In this document: positions 1-6,867 of the stretch, piece after piece
Layout: every line of letters begins with the position of its first letter
Numbering within the stretch: the stretch's first letter is position 1
Virus record (IMG/VR): IMGVR_UViG_3300047562_002060
Location: 1-38,535 of that record
Source of the DNA: a virus
Length of the DNA stretch: 38,535 nucleotides
Direction: 5' to 3' (one strand)
The notes under the pieces: model-generated
The model's database searches: none
Told to the model about the DNA's origin: nothing
What the model saw: only the letters and a program-made list of their open reading frames with translations
Made by a program: the position numbers and the translations under genes

Positions 1-209
1 TTAAAAGTTTCCTGAGCGGTAAAATTAGCCCTGAAACAATGGTAATTTACGATAAGATTTTCCTGTTCGGTAAACATTTTGATAAGAAACTCCAGGATCC
101 AGTGTGGGAAACCGTCAGCAAAAAGATTAAAAAGTACAGCCCATTCCTAAATATTGATGTACTTAAATATCGTAAAATTTTAAAAGAAGTTGTTTTGGGA
201 GATCAATGA
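1..209 (+). CDS. 59: Loader of replicative helicase, gp59-like (3' end only)
   Basis: An open frame runs in from the window edge and stops at TGA 207-209, giving about 69 C-terminal residues. The tail has a basic stretch (KKIKKYSPFLNIDVLKYRK) that I associate with the C-terminal half of cyanophage gp59, which in T4 binds forked DNA and gp32 and loads the gp41 helicase. The position just upstream of gp32 supports this, since genes 32 and 59 are neighbours in T4-like genomes. The next gene starts inside the stop codon (ATGA at 206-209), so the two are translationally coupled. The identification rests on remembered similarity plus context, because the N-terminal domain is outside the window. An unrelated conserved cyanophage protein is the alternative. 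Confidence 0.55.
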   Translation, partial: KSFLSGKISPETMVIYDKIFLFGKHFDKKLQDPVWETVSKKIKKYSPFLNIDVLKYRKILKEVVLGDQ

Positions 210-550
210 GTTTCTTTAATTCCGAAGTCGTCCGTGCAGAGATGACTAAAATATCTGAAATGCAAGAGGAAGTATATAAAAATGTATTTGAATTTCCTCG
301 CATGAGTAAAGAACAAAAACTTCATCATGTTAATCTTCTAGATAAACTTCTGGAAAAACAAAAGGTGTTGTATACTCGTTTGAGTTTATCTGATGATCCT
401 GAAGCTCAGGAAATGAAAAATCGTATTGCCGAGTCAGCATCATTAATGGGTCTTCCTGCAAATGTTGATATGAATGTGATCTTTAATAACATGACCAAGA
501 TGCTGGAAGCAATGCGCGAAAGGATTGGTGAAACAGGTTCAGATCTTTAG
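206..550 (+). CDS. Conserved cyanophage/cyanobacterial protein, DUF1825-like
   Basis: This is a 114-residue protein that starts in an ATGA overlap with the preceding gene. The N-terminus (MSFFNSEVVRAEMTKI) and the predicted all-helical, charged body (residues 10-60) resemble the DUF1825 family, whose cyanobacterial members begin with a similar FF-[DN]-SE motif and are about 100 residues long. There is no signal peptide, membrane segment or cysteine. Position between a gp59-like gene and gp32 suggests expression with replication genes. I considered gp33, the late-transcription co-activator found near gp59 in T4, but the protein lacks the acidic-hydrophobic C-terminal clamp-binding motif expected there. 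It ends directly against the convergent minus-strand gene with no gap. Function unknown. Confidence 0.75.
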   Translation: MSFFNSEVVRAEMTKISEMQEEVYKNVFEFPRMSKEQKLHHVNLLDKLLEKQKVLYTRLSLSDDPEAQEMKNRIAESASLMGLPANVDMNVIFNNMTKMLEAMRERIGETGSDL

Positions 551-931
551 TTATGATTTCATAAATCTTGCATAACGAAGAGAACGAAGATAATCAATTT
601 CGTTATTTTTAATTGTGTGTAATTTTCCTGCTACTTCTAACCAAGTATAGTTTCTGACAGTTCCCCAATGAAAATTCAATCCTTTGAATCCCCATCTTTG
701 AACCTCAATACAAGCAATTAGAGGGAACTGATCAAAGTCAATTCCTTGTGTTTTGGGGATGTATATAAAGGTATAATACTTTCCAACATCTGGTATAAAT
801 TCAGTATCACGAAATACATCCATTATTTCCATCATAATAGATTCTGAATCAGTCAATCCAGATACTCTTCTTTTGAGCTCTGATACTCTGGGCGATGAGG
901 TTTTAATATCTTTTCCAAAACCTTCTGCCAT
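551..931 (-). CDS. Conserved hypothetical protein coupled to gp4
   Basis: This is a 126-residue minus-strand protein. Its start codon overlaps the stop of the upstream gp4 gene (TAATG), so it is translated from the same message. It has no membrane segment. The central part is rich in aromatic residues (KYYTFIYIPKT, near residues 51-61; WGFKGLNFHWG, near 80-90), which looks like a small compact beta-containing fold. I recall similar proteins (PK-T-x-G-I, then GLNFHWG) in most cyanomyoviruses, usually annotated hypothetical. Co-transcription with head-completion gp4 suggests a late, virion-assembly role, but nothing in the sequence shows a specific activity. It ends at the stop of the convergent plus-strand gene. 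Confidence 0.8.
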   Translation of the reverse strand: MAEGFGKDIKTSSPRVSELKRRVSGLTDSESIMMEIMDVFRDTEFIPDVGKYYTFIYIPKTQGIDFDQFPLIACIEVQRWGFKGLNFHWGTVRNYTWLEVAGKLHTIKNNEIDYLRSLRYARFMKS

Positions 932-1383
932 TACTTGATGCCTAACTCTGACTCTGTTATTATTTTGAAACCTATCATACGATCATCACACCACTCTTGA
1001 ATTGATTTCCATTTTGCTTGATTTACCATATAAGTTTTCATTTCATTGAGATAGGTTTGTTTTCTTTTGTTTCCTTTAACAGGAGGTACAGTTTGTCTTT
1101 TTGGTTTGATCTCTATAATATATTTTCTTACTTTGTTGTCATTTTCTAATACTTCAATAATGAAATCTGGAAAATATCTACAAACTTTATTTTTTACTGG
1201 ATTGAAGTAAGGAACAAAAAATTCTTCTGAACCATATCTTAGTACACTTGGTGTTCTATCACACCATCTCATAAACTTTAATTCCCAAGAACTTCTATAT
1301 ACTATGTTTCGCGGATTTCCAATATATTTTTCTGGATTTTGTGGATGAAAAAATCCTTGATGATACTTTGAATCACGCGGCAT
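931..1383 (-). CDS. 4: Head completion protein gp4
   Basis: This is a 150-residue protein matching the T4 gp4 (gp50/gp65) family. Diagnostic segments are NPEKYIGNPRNIVYRSSWE, the following F-M-R-W-C-D, the RYFPDFIIEV strand and the EIKPKRQT motif; T4 gp4 has close counterparts of each. The D and E-x-K placed after these strands look like a PD-(D/E)XK nuclease-type core, as has been suggested for this family. In T4 the protein finishes the packaged head before tail joining. I chose the ATG at 1383 because it follows a good GAGG ribosome site and a late promoter 32 bases upstream; the frame stays open to 1614, but that extension would run into gp32 and its promoter. Its last base is shared with the next gene. 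Confidence 0.92.
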   Translation of the reverse strand: MPRDSKYHQGFFHPQNPEKYIGNPRNIVYRSSWELKFMRWCDRTPSVLRYGSEEFFVPYFNPVKNKVCRYFPDFIIEVLENDNKVRKYIIEIKPKRQTVPPVKGNKRKQTYLNEMKTYMVNQAKWKSIQEWCDDRMIGFKIITESELGIK

Positions 1384-1414
1384 TTTTTCCTCAACTTTAG
1401 TATGTAAGTAAAAA

Positions 1415-1422
1415 TATTTATT
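1415..1422 (-). promoter_or_regulatory. T4-type late promoter for gp4
   Basis: On the minus strand this reads AATAAATA, one mismatch from the T4 late octamer TATAAATA. It lies 32 bases before the gp4 ATG, similar to the spacing seen before other late genes in this window. Confidence 0.55.
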
Positions 1423-1426
1423 TGAC

Positions 1427-1455
1427 TTGACACGAGGCAGTAAAAGAGGTAGAAT
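1427..1455 (+). promoter_or_regulatory. Sigma70-type promoter for gp32
   Basis: TTGACA at 1427-1432 and TAGAAT at 1450-1455 are separated by exactly 17 bases. Transcription would start near 1462, leaving a leader of about 67 bases before the gp32 ATG at 1529. The promoter sits back to back with the late gp4 promoter on the other strand. Confidence 0.75.
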
Positions 1456-1528
1456 AAAAGAGTTCGGGCTTAGCATCCCTTCTCCCAGAGAGATAAAGTT
1501 GCCCACAGGCCAAATACGGAGAAATCTA

Positions 1529-2473
1529 ATGTCTTTCGAATCACTTAAAAAACAATCTAAACTTGGTTCTCTCACTGAAAAATTGGTGAAAGAAGTTGAG
1601 AAAATGAATAGCAATGGTTCCAGTTCTGCAGATGATCGATACTGGAAACCTACAATGGGTAAAGATGGAGTTGGTTCTGCAGTAATTCGTTTTCTGCCAG
1701 CTCCAGAAAATGAAGATCTTCCTTGGGTAAAAATGTTCTCTCATGGATTCCAAGGTCCTGGTGGATGGTATATTGAAAACTCTCTGACTACTCTTGGTCA
1801 GAAAGATCCAGTGTCTGAGTACAACAGAGAACTTTGGAACAGTGGTCATGATGCAGATAAAGAAACTGTTCGTAAGCAGAAGCGTAAACTGTCTTACTAC
1901 AGCAACATCTATGTTGTAAAGGATCCTGCTAATCCTGCAAACGAAGGTAAAGTCTTCCTCTTCAAGTATGGTAAGAAGATCTTTGATAAGATCATGGAAG
2001 CAATGCAACCTGAGTTTGAAGATGAAACTCCTATCAATCCCTTTGACTTCTGGCAGGGTGCTAATTTCAAACTCAAACTGGTAAAGAAAGATGGGTATTG
2101 GAACTACGATAAGTCAGAATTTGACCGCGTTGCACCACTCCTGGATGATGATGATGCTCTTGAATCCGTCTGGAAGAAGCAGTACTCACTGACAGCAATT
2201 ACTGCTCCTGATCAGTTTAAGTCTTATGAAGATCTTGAGAAGCGTCTCAAGTATGTTCTTGGCCAGAAGAGTGCTCGTGCTGCAGTTCAGGAACAAGAGG
2301 ATCAGTATGAGTCCTATGCTCAAACTCCTTCTCAAGAAGAAAGTGTGATTGCTGAACTTGAACAATCCTTTGCTCGCTCTAAGTCACCTTCTCTTCCTGT
2401 GGTAAACAAGGAAACTGATGATGAAGATGAAGATGATGCTCTTTCCTATTTTCAGAAACTTGTAGACGACTGA
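1529..2473 (+). CDS. 32: Single-stranded DNA-binding protein gp32
   Basis: This is a 314-residue protein. It coats single-stranded DNA during phage replication, recombination and repair. The N-terminus (MSFESLKKQSK) carries a basic cooperativity motif. The central OB-fold core contains the segments NIYVVKDPANPANEGKVF and WQGANFKLKLVKKDGYWNYD, close to T4 gp32, and the C-terminus is the usual acidic tail (DDEDEDDALSYFQKLVDD) that recruits replication partners. I chose the ATG at 1529 over an upstream TTG at 1427: it has a GGAGA site, and the upstream extension overlaps the promoter. Unlike T4 gp32 it has no cysteine at all, so the structural zinc site is missing. A strong terminator lies just after the stop. 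Confidence 0.95.
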   Translation: MSFESLKKQSKLGSLTEKLVKEVEKMNSNGSSSADDRYWKPTMGKDGVGSAVIRFLPAPENEDLPWVKMFSHGFQGPGGWYIENSLTTLGQKDPVSEYNRELWNSGHDADKETVRKQKRKLSYYSNIYVVKDPANPANEGKVFLFKYGKKIFDKIMEAMQPEFEDETPINPFDFWQGANFKLKLVKKDGYWNYDKSEFDRVAPLLDDDDALESVWKKQYSLTAITAPDQFKSYEDLEKRLKYVLGQKSARAAVQEQEDQYESYAQTPSQEESVIAELEQSFARSKSPSLPVVNKETDDEDEDDALSYFQKLVDD

Positions 2474-3493
2474 TTACTCAAATAATCTAATATTGTCTCC
2501 TTTCTTCAAGGTGGAACTTACATATTGAGTTCCACCTTTTTTATATTCCATTAGATCTTCAAGATCATTGAAGACTACATTTAGATATCTTGGTTTGAGT
2601 ACATATATGTTTCTTTTTCCATCTTCAATTTGTGATTCATATTCATAGTTTGTCACGGGAACTAAGAAAGAAGTTGATGGTATTTGTACTAAAGATCCTA
2701 GTCCAGAATCATAGTACTCATAATAGTATGAGTTACCAGTATACAGGCCATTTTCAATGGTAAAGAGTGCTTCTTCTTGTTGACTTGTACTCATTGTTGG
2801 ACTTGCAACAGATGGTGCTGAGGATAATTCATAAGTAAATGATCTTGCGGAACCATCATCAAATGGAATATAAACTGAAGTTACTTTGTATCTTCCATTA
2901 TATACTGTCTCTGATATATTATTGATCGTTACTTCAGATCCAACTTGTAATCCTTGAATACCATTGTTCATGGTAACAGTTACTGTTGTTGAAGGAGTTT
3001 GACCGTTTCCAGAAAATATCTGACTGATTTTTGAATTGATAACCTCAGTGAAATTACCATTCGTTTTCCACTGATTTGGCATTCTGAGTCCTTCTGGAAT
3101 TAAAGTAATTCCATTTGAATCTGTAATTTTAGTTGTTTGATAATGATGAATTCCAGAGTATAAGTTCTCATAGGAACCATATCTTTCTAACATGATCTTA
3201 TCAAATGATGTCTGCGATAATGGCCATTCTGATTGAACATTGAGAATATTGTTTGATAGAAGAACTACCCAGTCAAGGGTGGAATCCTCATAGATTTTAT
3301 ATGCCACATTATCAGGTCTTTCATCTCCTACGATCTTATACTTTGTAAAGAATGATAGGTTTCCAAAGATATCTTCTCTGAGTTTTCCTCTCTTGAAAAG
3401 ATTTTTTACATCAGTGTAATCTGATATTTTTGCATCCAGATTACGATTTACATATGAAAAATTTGGTACTTGTCTGAAATATGGCTTAGTCAT
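2474..3493 (-). CDS. 53: Baseplate wedge protein gp53
   Basis: This is a 339-residue protein. T4 gp53 clamps neighbouring wedges together during baseplate assembly. The family signature is at the N-terminus: a D-Y-T-D-V-K-N-L-F-K-R segment, then the basic R-P-D-N-V-A-Y-K-I-Y element and WVVLLSNNI near residue 75, matching the RPEELANAIY and WVLLMCND motifs of T4 gp53 (196 residues). The protein is much longer than the T4 one. An extra beta-rich module occupies about residues 165-260 and resembles repeats in the 1989-residue fibre at 21274-27243. The C-terminus returns to a gp53-like end (KPRYLNVVFNDLEDLM). It follows gp48 after two bases and ends flush against gp32. Confidence 0.85.
   Translation of the reverse strand: MTKPYFRQVPNFSYVNRNLDAKISDYTDVKNLFKRGKLREDIFGNLSFFTKYKIVGDERPDNVAYKIYEDSTLDWVVLLSNNILNVQSEWPLSQTSFDKIMLERYGSYENLYSGIHHYQTTKITDSNGITLIPEGLRMPNQWKTNGNFTEVINSKISQIFSGNGQTPSTTVTVTMNNGIQGLQVGSEVTINNISETVYNGRYKVTSVYIPFDDGSARSFTYELSSAPSVASPTMSTSQQEEALFTIENGLYTGNSYYYEYYDSGLGSLVQIPSTSFLVPVTNYEYESQIEDGKRNIYVLKPRYLNVVFNDLEDLMEYKKGGTQYVSSTLKKGDNIRLFE
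2508..2542 (+). terminator. Rho-independent terminator of gp32, inside gp53
   Basis: An 11-bp perfect stem (2508-2518 with 2528-2538, loop of 9 bases) is followed by a T run through 2542. It terminates plus-strand transcription from gp32. The hairpin lies inside the 3' coding end of the convergent gp53 gene. On the minus strand it has no U tract after the stem, so it should not stop gp53 transcription. Confidence 0.85.
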
Positions 3494-3495
3494 TT

Positions 3496-4728
3496 TTAGT
3501 ACTCTATGTTTCCGTTTAATTCTGCTGCATAATCATTACTATAAATTGGTTCAAGTTCTTGGAATTGTAACGATAAGGTATAGGATACCATAGTTCCATC
3601 AGGATATGTCATATAAGTTCCAAGTGGAGTGTAATCAACAGAACAATTTGTAAGAGCACATTCTTTAATTTTATTTAATCCAGGATGTGGATTGCCCGCC
3701 CCGAACTGATATTCTATAAAAAATGTTTTTGGTGCTTTTAAGAATATGTTTGGATCTTCTCTAACTGGAGCCATATTCTTTTTGAAATAATTAATAATAT
3801 CTTTTACTTCCTTTGCTTCATCCTCACTTCTTGGCGATAATTTAAAAGTAAAATTAAAAGGTCTTAATTGGGGACCAGTAAATAATAATTCTAAGTTTGG
3901 ATTTAATACTTGTCCGAATCTACCGAGAATGTTTTGAATTCCTAATGCTTCACCTGCTAAAGCAACTTTAATTTCCTTTGCATATCCTGCAACTTCAGTT
4001 ATAACAGATCCCACATCTTTTTGCACTTGTTCTACTACTTGTTTGCCTGGCATTTCCATATATGATATAGAACGATTTGCCAATCTTCTTTCTATTTCGT
4101 TTAGACCTGCACCTTGCCAATCTACACTATTATTATCAGTTATTGAAGATTGTATTGCTAAAAACACTGAGGTTCCATCTCTTACAGTTGTTCTATTTTT
4201 TCTTGTCAAACCTTGCTGATCATTTGTTCCTAAACCAAATCTTTCAAATGTTCCTGTGGGTAAATATTCAACAGCAGTAAACTTTATTCTGTCTTGAGTG
4301 CCTGATATATTAGATGGATAAGTTAATCTTTGAGATTTTGGTTTCTGATTTTCTTGTGGTGTAGAACCTCCTGTTGATTCTGTTTGATTTGGATCAACTG
4401 ATGTTGTATTTGGTGATTGAGTTCCTGTTGCTTGTTTATAAAAGTTTGGATCACTATTCATTTCAGCAACAAGATTAACATTAGAAATTCCATTTAAAAT
4501 ATTTTGATCTCCTGCTGGTCCATTAGGAACAGTTTTTAGATTTTTAGATCCTTTATCATACTGAGCAATATATACAGCATTTCCGTAAATAAAATATTGA
4601 CCATACTCTCTTCCAATTCTATCTATCTGAGTTTGGTCGGCTTCATATGTAACTATTGTTGTCCCATCAGTTGCTTCAAAAGTTGCTAATCTTCTTCCTT
4701 TGTATGGAAATCTTCTTACTTCTGCCAT
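3496..4728 (-). CDS. 48: Baseplate tail tube cap gp48
   Basis: This is a 410-residue protein. In T4, gp48 sits on the hub and, with gp54, starts tail-tube polymerisation. The C-terminal half carries the family features: FNFTFKLSPRSEDEAKEVKD near residue 292 (T4 has FTWDLTPRSTEDLMAI), a CSVDYTPLG strand, and the terminal YTLSLQFQELEPIYSNDY (T4 ends with LEITMREIITLNRASLY). Residues 100-140 form a low-complexity Ser/Thr/Gln linker. Translation starts behind a perfect AGGAGG site at the expected distance. It is the first gene of a two-gene minus-strand operon with gp53, divergent from gp54. Confidence 0.85.
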   Translation of the reverse strand: MAEVRRFPYKGRRLATFEATDGTTIVTYEADQTQIDRIGREYGQYFIYGNAVYIAQYDKGSKNLKTVPNGPAGDQNILNGISNVNLVAEMNSDPNFYKQATGTQSPNTTSVDPNQTESTGGSTPQENQKPKSQRLTYPSNISGTQDRIKFTAVEYLPTGTFERFGLGTNDQQGLTRKNRTTVRDGTSVFLAIQSSITDNNSVDWQGAGLNEIERRLANRSISYMEMPGKQVVEQVQKDVGSVITEVAGYAKEIKVALAGEALGIQNILGRFGQVLNPNLELLFTGPQLRPFNFTFKLSPRSEDEAKEVKDIINYFKKNMAPVREDPNIFLKAPKTFFIEYQFGAGNPHPGLNKIKECALTNCSVDYTPLGTYMTYPDGTMVSYTLSLQFQELEPIYSNDYAAELNGNIEY

Positions 4729-4808
4729 CAGAAACCCTCCTCAATTCTAAGAGGACTAATCATCTCAATTTTTTGTAGAGTATGAGACATTTATAAGGAG
4801 TTTTTATT

Positions 4809-4815
4809 TATTTAG
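4809..4815 (-). promoter_or_regulatory. Possible late promoter for gp48-gp53
   Basis: The minus strand reads CTAAATA here, in a very AT-rich 229-base divergent intergenic region (4729-4957). The gp48 start is about 80 bases away. A second candidate, TTATAAATG on the minus strand near 4788-4796, is closer, so which one is used is uncertain. I see no convincing single promoter or ribosome site for gp54 on the plus side. Confidence 0.35.
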
Positions 4816-4957
4816 TGTCTTTTTTGCATAAAAGAAAGATATTAAATAATCAATTTTTTGCTCTACCATATCAAACAAATTACATAAATTTTTTTAGTGT
4901 TAAATTTATAACTTCTTTTTTCTATTATACATAATATATCGGTAGAAATATTTATAG

Positions 4958-5932
4958 ATGTCAGTTATAACTGATCCTATAGGACCTAGATCAGGTGCTC
5001 CAACACAACCATTAGTTGTTGAACCATATCCAGGAACTCCTCAAACTCCTACTGGAAATCAATCCGGTGATCAGCAAGTTCAAAATGGAAATGGGCAACC
5101 TGTTAAGGGAAATTCTTCTAGTGCTCCAAAACCTACACCAGTTAAAATGTCTGGTGTTAAGGAAAAATTACTTCGTCCTGCATTAACATCTAATTTCCAG
5201 TGCTGGTTTAATCCTCCAAATATATCGAGTATAAAACCATATTATGATTCTGAGTTAATTTCATTATTATGTTCAGAAGCATCTTTGCCAGGATCTTCAT
5301 TAGCTACAAATGAAGTTAATGATGATTATACTGGCATTACTGAACGATTTGCATATAGAAAACAGTATGATGATCGGGCAGATTTTACTTTTTATGTAGA
5401 TCATGGAAGACAAAATGGAAATTATAATCTAATTTTATTTTTTGAAGAATGGATTAGGCATGTAGTTAATGAAACTTCAACTGCAGAAGATCCTAATTAT
5501 AATTATAGAGTGAACTTTCCTGATGGAAATGAGGGATATAGATCTCCTGCAATTTACATAAACAAATTTGAAAGAGATTTTGCTGGACAATATCTGGAAT
5601 ATAAATTTTTGAAGGCATACCCTATTAGTATAACCTCTATGCCAGTTTCTTATGATTCTTCGGAACTTTTAAAATGTAGTGTTTCTTTTACATATACTAG
5701 ATATGTTTTGAGAAGACAGGAAAATTTACTAACAAATTCTGAAATTCAAAGATTTACTAACAATGCATTTGATGCTTCAACAAGAGCTATTGGTGATGTT
5801 GCAGCTCAAATTGGATCTGATATTGCCCAAGAATTTATTAATAAATCTAGTGGAGCAGTAACCAATACTCCTCCCAGACAATCCAGATCATTATCTCAAC
5901 AACAAATAAGAAATAGAAGAGTAGGTCGGTAA
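4958..5932 (+). CDS. 54: Baseplate tail tube initiator gp54
   Basis: This is a 324-residue protein, close in length to T4 gp54 (320). In T4, gp54 caps the hub with gp48 and nucleates tube subunits. Residues 1-65 are a Pro/Gln/Asn-rich low-complexity leader not seen in T4. The rest has the tube-like fold pattern: CSEASLPGSSL followed by RFAYRKQYDDRADFTFYVD (about residues 104-145), then YPISITSMPVSYDSSELL with a final beta strand (SVSFTYTRYVL), like the T4 pattern of cardinal strands ending in TFDVTFAYR. Location opposite gp48 supports the call. The ATG at 4958 lacks an obvious Shine-Dalgarno sequence. Because of the odd leader the true start could lie further in, near the Met at about residue 64. 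Confidence 0.75.
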   Translation: MSVITDPIGPRSGAPTQPLVVEPYPGTPQTPTGNQSGDQQVQNGNGQPVKGNSSSAPKPTPVKMSGVKEKLLRPALTSNFQCWFNPPNISSIKPYYDSELISLLCSEASLPGSSLATNEVNDDYTGITERFAYRKQYDDRADFTFYVDHGRQNGNYNLILFFEEWIRHVVNETSTAEDPNYNYRVNFPDGNEGYRSPAIYINKFERDFAGQYLEYKFLKAYPISITSMPVSYDSSELLKCSVSFTYTRYVLRRQENLLTNSEIQRFTNNAFDASTRAIGDVAAQIGSDIAQEFINKSSGAVTNTPPRQSRSLSQQQIRNRRVGR

Positions 5933-5939
5933 ATCTTCT

Positions 5940-5946
5940 CTAAATA
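5940..5946 (+). promoter_or_regulatory. Late promoter for gp26
   Basis: CTAAATA lies in the 41-base gap after gp54, 28 bases before the gp26 ATG. That spacing matches other late promoter candidates in this window. Confidence 0.5.
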
Positions 5947-5973
5947 ATCACACTGAAACTTCTATAGGACATT

Positions 5974-6693
5974 ATGCCTTTACCTAAGATTTCTACACCA
6001 ACTTATGAACTTGAGTTGCCTTCAACTGGACAAACAATTAAATATAGACCTTTTCTTGTAAGAGAAGAGAAACTGTTAGTTCTTGCATTGGAATCTGAAG
6101 ATACAAAACAGATTACCACAACAATCAAAACAGTTATTAAAAACTGTATTGAAACAAAGGGAGTTAAAGTAGAATCACTTCCTACATTTGATATTGAATA
6201 CCTCTTCCTCAACATTCGTGGTAAGTCAGTTGGAGAAGAGATTGAAGTCAATATCATTTGTCCTGATGATGAAGAGACAACGGTACTTGTAAAGATTGAT
6301 GTTGATTCTGTTCAAGTTCAAAAGAATCCAGAGCACATTAATAAGATCAAACTTGATGATTCAATTATGATGGAGATGAAGTATCCATCACTTGATCAGT
6401 TTATTAAGAGTAACTTTGATTTTACTGCAGATAATACAATGGATCAATCCTTTGAGTTGATTGCATCTTGTATTGATAAAATTTATACTGAAGAGGAAGT
6501 TTGGGCATCTGGTGATGTAACCAAGAAAGAATTGACAGAGTTCTTGGATCAGATGAACTCTTCTCAGTTTAAAGAAATTGAGAAGTTCTTTGAAACTATG
6601 CCTAAATTATCTCATACTGTTAAAGTTAAGAATCCAAATACTGAAGTTGAGAGTGAAGTGACATTGGAGGGCCTCTCAAGTTTTTTCGCATAG
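5974..6693 (+). CDS. 26: Baseplate hub assembly protein gp26
   Basis: This is a 239-residue protein starting MPLPKISTPTYELELPSTG, a beginning I recognise from cyanophage gp26. The N-terminal beta strands are followed by PFLVREEKLLVLALES and a mostly helical body (residues 30-150). The C-terminal third is acidic and helical (EIEKFFETMPKLSHT), ending in a small strand pair. T4 gp26 (208 residues) is needed to assemble the central hub but is a minor or absent virion component. Two bases separate it from the following 56-residue gene. This pairing is reminiscent of tail-assembly chaperone pairs of other phages, an analogy I infer from size and order. No membrane segment or enzyme motif is visible. 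Confidence 0.75.
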   Translation: MPLPKISTPTYELELPSTGQTIKYRPFLVREEKLLVLALESEDTKQITTTIKTVIKNCIETKGVKVESLPTFDIEYLFLNIRGKSVGEEIEVNIICPDDEETTVLVKIDVDSVQVQKNPEHINKIKLDDSIMMEMKYPSLDQFIKSNFDFTADNTMDQSFELIASCIDKIYTEEEVWASGDVTKKELTEFLDQMNSSQFKEIEKFFETMPKLSHTVKVKNPNTEVESEVTLEGLSSFFA

Positions 6694-6695
6694 GG

Positions 6696-6866
6696 ATGTC
6701 CCATATGGATCTTGAGAATTACTTCAAACTTAATTTTGCGTTAATGCAGTATCATAAATATTCATTAACGGAGATTGAGAATATGATACCTTGGGAGAGA
6801 GACATTTATGTTGGTCTTCTCAAGAATCACTTAGAGGAAGAAGAACTCAAACAAAAGACGGGATAA
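6696..6866 (+). CDS. Small hub-assembly protein, possible gp51 counterpart
   Basis: This is a 56-residue frame from the ATG at 6696 to TAA at 6864-6866, beginning two bases after gp26 and ending one base before the next ATG. The product is helical and acidic at its end: MSHMDLENYFKLNFALMQYH, then the motif IENMIPWERDIYVGLLKNHL and a Glu/Lys tail. The IPWERDIY pattern followed by a charged helix recalls small proteins encoded directly after gp26-type genes in T4-like phages, where gp51 is the hub-assembly factor. The assignment is tentative. Tight packing in the operon and a clean start and stop make it a real gene. Confidence 0.65.
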   Translation: MSHMDLENYFKLNFALMQYHKYSLTEIENMIPWERDIYVGLLKNHLEEEELKQKTG

Positions 6867-6867
6867 A

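Noticed and set aside
206-550. Assigning this gene as gp33, the late transcription co-activator
   Set aside because: Position near gp59 fits, but the C-terminal hydrophobic-acidic motif for binding the clamp is missing and the start looks like DUF1825.
1427-1528. Upstream TTG start extending gp32 by 34 residues
   Set aside because: The extension covers the -35 and -10 boxes and has no homology to gp32; ATG 1529 has a good ribosome site and the conserved N-terminus.
1541-2008. 155-codon open frame on the minus strand inside gp32
   Set aside because: It is antisense to a certain gene, has no ribosome site, and its product has no recognisable pattern; it follows from gp32 codon use.
6753-6760. 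CATAAATA as a late promoter for the 749-residue protein
   Set aside because: It is within the 56-residue gene and 108 bases before the next start, far from the usual 20-32 base spacing; a chance match in AT-rich DNA is more likely.
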